Assembly (NCBI GenBank): GCA_937924555.1
Contig: CALDSN010000079.1
Location: forward strand, 1 to 10,782
Origin: an uncultured bacterium
GTDB taxonomy: Bacteria > Cloacimonadota > Cloacimonadia > Cloacimonadales > Cloacimonadaceae
Direction of reading: 5' to 3'
Length of the DNA: 10,782 nucleotides
A program made the position numbers and the translations under genes. Positions within the stretch are counted from its first letter, which is position 1, and each line of letters opens with the position of its first letter. A model generated the notes under the pieces. The model was not told the DNA's origin. It did no database searches and worked only from the letters and a program-made list of their open reading frames with translations. This document shows positions 7,299-10,782 of this stretch, piece by piece.

Positions 7299-8186
7299 TT
7301 ACTCAAATCCTAATTCCTTCAATGCATTACCCTTTTTACGCCAGTTCGGATTTATCTTCACCCAAAGGTGAATTTGAGCATCCATTTGAATGAACTTACT
7401 TAACTCATGTTCAGCATATTCGCGTATTTTCTTAAGGTTATCTCCTTTTCTGCCAATGATAATAGGTTTCTGGCTTTGTCGTTCCAACCAAATCACTGCA
7501 TCCACCACAACTTTTTCCGGGCTTTCAGTATAGCGTTCGATAATCACTGCAGTAGCATAGGGTATTTCCTGCTCGAACTGATGAAAGATAGCTTCTCTTA
7601 TTATCTCTTTGGCAAAGAAGCGCATGGGCAGATCGGAGAGTTGATCTTCTTCATAATAAGGCTCATGATAAGGCACATACTTCTTTATCAGATCAATCAA
7701 TTCAGGTATGTTATCTCCTCTTTTTGCGGAGACTACGATTGATTCCGAGATAGAGGGAGGCAGCAAACTCCTCAACTCATTTATATCATAATCCGGATAC
7801 AAATCCAGCTTGTTGAACACGGCAATCTGAGGGTTCTTGAGATGTTTGAGCCTGTCCAGAACTTCATTGTCAAACTCACTGGGAAAACCACCAAGTTGAG
7901 CCATAAAGATGATGAGGTCAACATCCTTAAAGGCGTCATTCCAGATGCGCATCATCTTTTCTTGCATCTCATATCTGGGACGCAAGTAACCGGGAGTATC
8001 CACAAAGATTACCTGATGTTTATCGGTGTTCCAGATGCCTTTTATCGCATAGCGAGTTGTTTGTGGTTTAGCTGAGGTAATAGATATCTTCTCGCCCAAA
8101 ATCAGGTTCATCAATGTTGATTTACCTGTATTTGGTTTACCAATAATAGCTACAAAGCCACTCTTGAAGTCTATATTCTCATCCAT
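7299..8186 (-). CDS. era: GTPase Era
   Basis: An essential ribosome-assembly GTPase that binds the 3' end of 16S rRNA near the inner membrane. The 295-residue length is normal. GTPase motifs: G1 GKPNTGKS (16-23), G2 region TSAKPQTT (37-44), G3 DTPG (63-66), G4 NKLD (125-128), G5 SAK (153-155). The C-terminal KH domain has IIIGRKGDNLKKIR with the GxxG loop at 245-248 and ends in the typical KINPNWRKK...LKELGFE. The ATG at 8186 has AGGA at 8196-8199 with 9 nt spacing. It is the first gene of the long cluster, and an intrinsic terminator lies immediately upstream. Its expression must therefore come from readthrough of rocD transcripts or from a promoter upstream of the terminator. Era and YbeY both act on 16S rRNA maturation, which makes their linkage sensible. 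Confidence 0.97.
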   Translation of the reverse strand: MDENIDFKSGFVAIIGKPNTGKSTLMNLILGEKISITSAKPQTTRYAIKGIWNTDKHQVIFVDTPGYLRPRYEMQEKMMRIWNDAFKDVDLIIFMAQLGGFPSEFDNEVLDRLKHLKNPQIAVFNKLDLYPDYDINELRSLLPPSISESIVVSAKRGDNIPELIDLIKKYVPYHEPYYEEDQLSDLPMRFFAKEIIREAIFHQFEQEIPYATAVIIERYTESPEKVVVDAVIWLERQSQKPIIIGRKGDNLKKIREYAEHELSKFIQMDAQIHLWVKINPNWRKKGNALKELGFE

Positions 8187-8195
8187 ATCTCAAGT

Positions 8196-8199
8196 TCCT
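8196..8199 (-). promoter_or_regulatory. Shine-Dalgarno of era, abutting terminator T-tract
   Basis: The minus strand reads TTTTTTAGGA, then 9 nt, then ATG. The AGGA of the ribosome-binding site follows directly on the T-tract of the upstream terminator, so no promoter can fit between them. Confidence 0.6.
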
Positions 8200-8223
8200 A
8201 AAAAAGAGGGTGGTTTCCCACCC
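8200..8223 (-). terminator. Rho-independent terminator after rocD
   Basis: On the minus strand GGGTGG, a GAAA tetraloop and CCACCC form a perfect 6-bp GC-rich stem, followed by TC and six T (8200-8205). A run of seven G (8221-8227) overlaps the 5' arm and allows slipped pairings. The plus strand has A rather than T after the stem, so the element works only in the rocD direction. It begins about 30 nt after the rocD stop. Confidence 0.9.
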
Positions 8224-8252
8224 CCCCTGATTTATGGTACAATCTTACTCTT

Positions 8253-9494
8253 CTATAATTCGTTGAATACGCTTTCAATGATCTTCACGCAATCCATTAA
8301 CTGCTCTTCGGTTATCACCAAGGGAGGGGCAAGACGTATGATGTGCCTGTGAGTTGGTTTGCACAGAATCCCCTTATCTTTCAGTTTCAGGCAAACATCC
8401 CAAGCCTCATAACCATCTTTGGGCTCAACTATGATCGCATTTAGCAGCCCCTTTCCGCGGACGACTTTCAGCATTGGGTGCTTTATGTTGTTTAAAGCGG
8501 CACGGAACTTGACACCCAGCTCGTAAGCTCTTTCTGCAAGCTTTTCTTCTTTGATAACTTCCAAGGAAGCCTTTGCCACAGCACAAGCAAGCGGGAATCC
8601 GCCGTAGGTGCTGCCATGTTGTCCCGGTTTGATTTGCAACATGATATCTTTATCCGCCAGCACTGCTGAAACTGGTAATACCCCACCAGCTAAAGCCTTT
8701 CCAAGGATAAGTACATCCGGGCGTATATTCTCATAATCACATGCCAACAGCTTACCAGTTCTAGCCAAGCCCGTTTGAATTTCATCTGCAATAAACAGAA
8801 CATTATGCTCTTTACAAAGATTGTAACAATCCTTTAGATAACCATCACCTGGGACGAATACACCGGCTTCACCCTGAATAGGTTCGACTATAAAGGCTGC
8901 CACATTCTTTCCATGTTTTTCAAGATATTCCTTCAAAGCATTGGCATCGTCGTATGCCACTCTGGCAATACCGGGGGTGAATGGGCCAAATCCTTCGTAA
9001 CAATCAGGGTCTGATGAGGCGGACACTATGGCGATGGTTCTGCCATGGAAATTGTTCTCGGCAAAGATGAGGATAGCATTATCCGGTTCAACGCCTTTAA
9101 CATTGTATGCCCATTTTCTTGCCAACTTCATGGCAGTTTCCACAGCTTCGGCACCACTGTTCATCGGAAGCACCATATCAAAGCCGAAGAACTCTGTGAT
9201 ATACTTTTCATATTCCCCAAGCTTATTGTTAAAGAAAGCACGGGAAGTAAGTGTAAGCTCTTTTGCCTGATCGATTAATGCTTGAATGATCTTCGGATGG
9301 CAATGTCCCTGATTTACAGCAGAATAAGCTGAAAGGAAATCATAATAGCGGTTTCCTTCCGGATCCCATAAGAACACTCCTTCTCCCTTTGCTAAAACCA
9401 CTGGTAGGGGGTGATAGTTATGCGCTCCGTACTTTTCTTCCAGTTCTATTGATTCACGGGAACTGATATTACCGTATTTCAGGTTATCGGACAT
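8253..9494 (-). CDS. rocD: Ornithine aminotransferase (ornithine-oxo-acid transaminase)
   Basis: A PLP-dependent class III aminotransferase that converts ornithine and 2-oxoglutarate to glutamate-5-semialdehyde and glutamate, linking arginine/ornithine to proline and glutamate metabolism; cytoplasmic. The 413-residue length is normal. The PLP lysine is Lys266 in LGKALAGG, with the cofactor aspartate in FIADEIQTGLARTGK. Ornithine-specific features known from human OAT are kept: the tyrosine in GAHNYHPLPV, the tyrosine in YSAVNQGHCHPK, and the arginine in NFHGRT. The KPGQHGSTYGG block and the C-terminal RGKGLLNAIIVEP and KPTHRHIIRLAPPL blocks closely resemble eukaryotic OAT. One oddity is GGFPLA where relatives usually have GGNPLA. 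The ATG at 9494 has a strong GGAGG (9499-9503). It is probably a single-gene unit with its own promoter and terminator, although readthrough would feed era. Confidence 0.94.
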   Translation of the reverse strand: MSDNLKYGNISSRESIELEEKYGAHNYHPLPVVLAKGEGVFLWDPEGNRYYDFLSAYSAVNQGHCHPKIIQALIDQAKELTLTSRAFFNNKLGEYEKYITEFFGFDMVLPMNSGAEAVETAMKLARKWAYNVKGVEPDNAILIFAENNFHGRTIAIVSASSDPDCYEGFGPFTPGIARVAYDDANALKEYLEKHGKNVAAFIVEPIQGEAGVFVPGDGYLKDCYNLCKEHNVLFIADEIQTGLARTGKLLACDYENIRPDVLILGKALAGGVLPVSAVLADKDIMLQIKPGQHGSTYGGFPLACAVAKASLEVIKEEKLAERAYELGVKFRAALNNIKHPMLKVVRGKGLLNAIIVEPKDGYEAWDVCLKLKDKGILCKPTHRHIIRLAPPLVITEEQLMDCVKIIESVFNEL

Positions 9495-9498
9495 GATT

Positions 9499-9503
9499 CC
9501 TCC
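9499..9503 (-). promoter_or_regulatory. Shine-Dalgarno of rocD
   Basis: The minus strand reads GGAGG, then AATC, then ATG. It is the strongest ribosome-binding site in the window and fixes the rocD start at 9494. Confidence 0.75.
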
Positions 9504-9531
9504 ATGTATTATTGTTTTTCATTAAGCAACC

Positions 9532-9545
9532 AGCTATAAATAGCT
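9532..9545. promoter_or_regulatory. 14-bp dyad overlapping the rocD -10 region (possible operator)
   Basis: AGCTAT-AA-ATAGCT is a perfect 6-bp inverted repeat with a 2-bp spacer, lying exactly over the candidate -10 and the end of the spacer. It could be an operator for a dimeric regulator. It is AT-rich, and a chance origin cannot be excluded. Confidence 0.3.
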
Positions 9546-9559
9546 TGTATTTGTGTCAA
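9533..9559 (-). promoter_or_regulatory. Candidate sigma-70 promoter of rocD
   Basis: The minus strand carries a perfect -35 TTGACA (9554-9559). With 15 bp spacing it is followed by TATAGC (9533-9538), a partial -10. At 17 bp spacing the hexamer would be the weaker TAGCTG. Transcription would start near 9526, giving a leader of roughly 30 nt that contains the GGAGG site. The sub-optimal spacing and imperfect -10 suggest a promoter that needs help or is regulated; this is prediction only. Confidence 0.45.
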
Positions 9560-9646
9560 GGGGAACTTGCCTGAAGAACTGAAAGCTGATAAACACACTC
9601 GCTGTATTGACATGTGCTTGTCTTGCTTTGTCATGGTGCTTTCCAT

Positions 9647-9710
9647 ATATCATTACGGTATCATTACGGACTTATTGCGGACAAAGAACGCAGTGAGTCC
9701 GCAATGATAT
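9647..9710. repeat. Cluster of direct and inverted TATCATTRCGGAC repeats
   Basis: Three head-to-tail copies lie side by side: ATATCATTACGG (9647-9658), TATCATTACGGAC (9659-9671) and the degenerate TTATTGCGGAC (9672-9682). An inverted copy, GTCCGCAATGATAT, follows at 9697-9710. ATTGCGGAC (9674-9682) and GTCCGCAAT (9697-9705) form a perfect 9-bp stem with a 14-nt loop. The inverted copy could instead pair with the second direct copy over 13 positions with one mismatch. It starts about 30 bp after the phosphatase stop. It could be a REP-like or MITE-like dispersed repeat, a transcript-end stabilising hairpin, or a protein-binding array. Confidence 0.6.
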
Positions 9711-9738
9711 CGTAGTAGAAGCAAGAAAGGGTTATTTA

Positions 9739-10782
9739 TTAGCTCTTAGGGTGTTTATTCATCAGATGGGGGTGTTTGTAATCGATAGCCAGGATAGTAA
9801 TATCATCCTTTTCCAGCGATGACATGGAGTATTTGTGAACCTCATCCAGAATAGTAGTTGCACTTCGCTTGGGGTTGGGGCTTCCCAGGCTGCTGATGAT
9901 TCTTTCCAAGCCAGCAATCTCCAAGAACTCTTCCTTATCATTCATCGCTTCGGTGATACCATCGGTAAACAGAATAATTTCATCACCAATATCAAGTCTG
10001 ATAGTCTCAGATGCAACTGCGAGATCTTCAAACACGCCCACAGCAGTTGAATGGGTTTCGGCAAACTTGGTGTAAGATCTATCCATTTTGCGGATGAACA
10101 TTGGAACATGCCCGGCATTGGAGAACTCCAGAACTCCTGATTTAAGATCGATGATCCCCAATAGTACGGTTACGAAATTAGCCTCAATATTATTGCGGCA
10201 CAAGAAGCTGTTCAGCTCCCAAACGATATCTCTGGCACTCTTATGATATGCCGAGACCCCTCGCAGGAATGTAGAGACAATTGTCATCGTCATGGCAGCT
10301 ACTATGCCTTTGCCAACAACATCAGCAATGGCAAAGCAGAATTTATCTGAATCGATCATAAAATAGTCATAGAGATCGCCACCAATATCACTTGCTGGCT
10401 CTAATATCCCATAAACCCTCAGCTCAGACCTTCCGCATGGTAAATCTTTGTTAGAAGGAATCAAGTTCTTTTGGATTTCTGCGGCAAAGCGAACTTCTGC
10501 CATGATGCGATTCTTTTCTTTATTTGTCACATCCAGATTACGGATGTATTCCTTCAAGGAATCCTGCATGGAAGCAAATGCCTGAGTAAGCCTCTCTATC
10601 TCATATGCTTTGTTCGTTTCGGGAAGGCTGGTTTCGAAATCACCTTTACCAATTCTTTGAGCGATGTCTGAGAAGGTCTTAAGGGGGCTGGCAACGCTTT
10701 GTGTGCGTGCATAAACAATCAATGATATAGTTAGGAACACCAGGATGGAGATGAATATTTGAATAACCAGAAGTAAGTTAAG
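9739..10782 (-). CDS. HAMP-SpoIIE/PP2C-type serine phosphatase (RsbU-like), N-terminus cut by window edge
   Basis: The frame stays open to the right edge, so 347 residues are seen and the true start is outside; the GTG at 10740 lies inside a membrane helix and is not a credible start. Visible parts in order: a membrane helix (about the first 24 residues of the fragment), a HAMP linker (about 25-78, with the conserved proline in SPLKTF), a short coiled coil reaching AAEIQKNLIP, and a PP2C/SpoIIE phosphatase domain. Metal-binding aspartates are all present: GGDLYD (Asp136), ADVVGKG (Asp154), FTDGITEA (Asp274) and KDDIT (Asp326-327). Such proteins dephosphorylate an anti-sigma-factor antagonist (STAS protein) in partner-switching pathways, triggered by a sensor domain; that sensor would lie off the window. 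No STAS or anti-sigma kinase gene is nearby, so the target is unknown. Confidence 0.93.
   Translation of the reverse strand, partial: LNLLLVIQIFISILVFLTISLIVYARTQSVASPLKTFSDIAQRIGKGDFETSLPETNKAYEIERLTQAFASMQDSLKEYIRNLDVTNKEKNRIMAEVRFAAEIQKNLIPSNKDLPCGRSELRVYGILEPASDIGGDLYDYFMIDSDKFCFAIADVVGKGIVAAMTMTIVSTFLRGVSAYHKSARDIVWELNSFLCRNNIEANFVTVLLGIIDLKSGVLEFSNAGHVPMFIRKMDRSYTKFAETHSTAVGVFEDLAVASETIRLDIGDEIILFTDGITEAMNDKEEFLEIAGLERIISSLGSPNPKRSATTILDEVHKYSMSSLEKDDITILAIDYKHPHLMNKHPKS

Larger units (their letters stand above)
9495..9738. other. Intergenic region between the phosphatase gene and rocD
   Basis: This 244-bp stretch has no coding ORF. It holds the repeat cluster nearer the phosphatase end (9647-9710) and the rocD promoter, dyad and ribosome-binding site nearer rocD. 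Between them (about 9560-9646) I see nothing assignable. No classical terminator with a T-tract follows the phosphatase stop. Confidence 0.7.

Noticed and set aside
7407..7742. Plus-strand open frame of 111 codons
   Set aside because: It is antisense to the era KH domain and the end of the GTPase domain; no start signal or family resemblance.
8221..8227. Seven-C homopolymer as a phase-variation tract
   Set aside because: It is intergenic and overlaps the terminator stem; it lies in no reading frame, so slippage would not switch a protein.
9028..9278. Two overlapping plus-strand frames antisense to rocD
   Set aside because: Both are shadows of a highly conserved part of rocD.
9607..9612. TTGACA on the plus strand as a promoter element
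   Set aside because: No suitable -10 at proper spacing and no plus-strand gene downstream.
9672..9707. Repeat hairpin as an intrinsic terminator for the phosphatase gene
   Set aside because: The minus strand continues AGTCCGTAATG after the stem, with no T-tract, so a classical terminator is not supported.
10738..10740. GTG at 10740 as the start of the phosphatase gene
   Set aside because: The frame remains open to the window edge with continuous membrane-helix sequence before it, so the gene is truncated by the window.

Overview
The window holds eleven genes, all on the minus strand. The two at the edges are cut by the window, and nothing convincing is coded on the plus strand. The DNA is AT-rich by eye. 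An orphan MlaF-type ATPase and an exported DUF3108 protein point to a diderm (Gram-negative) bacterium. Together with the 7TM-HD phosphodiesterase and the eukaryote-like ornithine aminotransferase, the gene mix would suit an amino-acid-fermenting lineage such as Cloacimonadota. That placement is inference; no marker here fixes the phylum.

Reading in the direction of transcription (high to low coordinates): a membrane-anchored HAMP + SpoIIE/PP2C phosphatase enters from the right edge and ends at 9739. A 244-bp intergenic region follows. It carries a cluster of direct and inverted repeats of a TATCATTRCGGAC unit and a candidate promoter with a 14-bp dyad. Next comes rocD (ornithine aminotransferase), which ends in a textbook intrinsic terminator whose T-tract touches the Shine-Dalgarno of the following gene, era.

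From era onward, nine genes (era, pgpH-like, ybeY, corC-like, DUF3108, vanZ-like, mlaF-like, Gx-family membrane protein, PBP1A-like) are packed with no room for internal promoters. All junctions overlap or nearly so, many as ATGA, so this is very probably one operon. It joins ribosome biogenesis (Era, YbeY), c-di-AMP breakdown (PgpH) and envelope functions (CorC-like transporter, DUF3108, VanZ-like, MlaF, polyprenyl/Gx-like membrane protein, class A penicillin-binding protein). The first half echoes the known phoH-pgpH-ybeY-...-era and ybeZ-ybeY-ybeX (corC) neighbourhoods of other bacteria; the envelope tail is less familiar.

I found no mobile element, CRISPR array, tRNA/rRNA or clearly new system. 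The points most worth a second look are the terminator abutting the era ribosome-binding site, the intergenic repeat cluster, the dyad in the rocD promoter, and the grouping of lone MlaF, VanZ-like, Gx-like and PBP genes behind a c-di-AMP phosphodiesterase.
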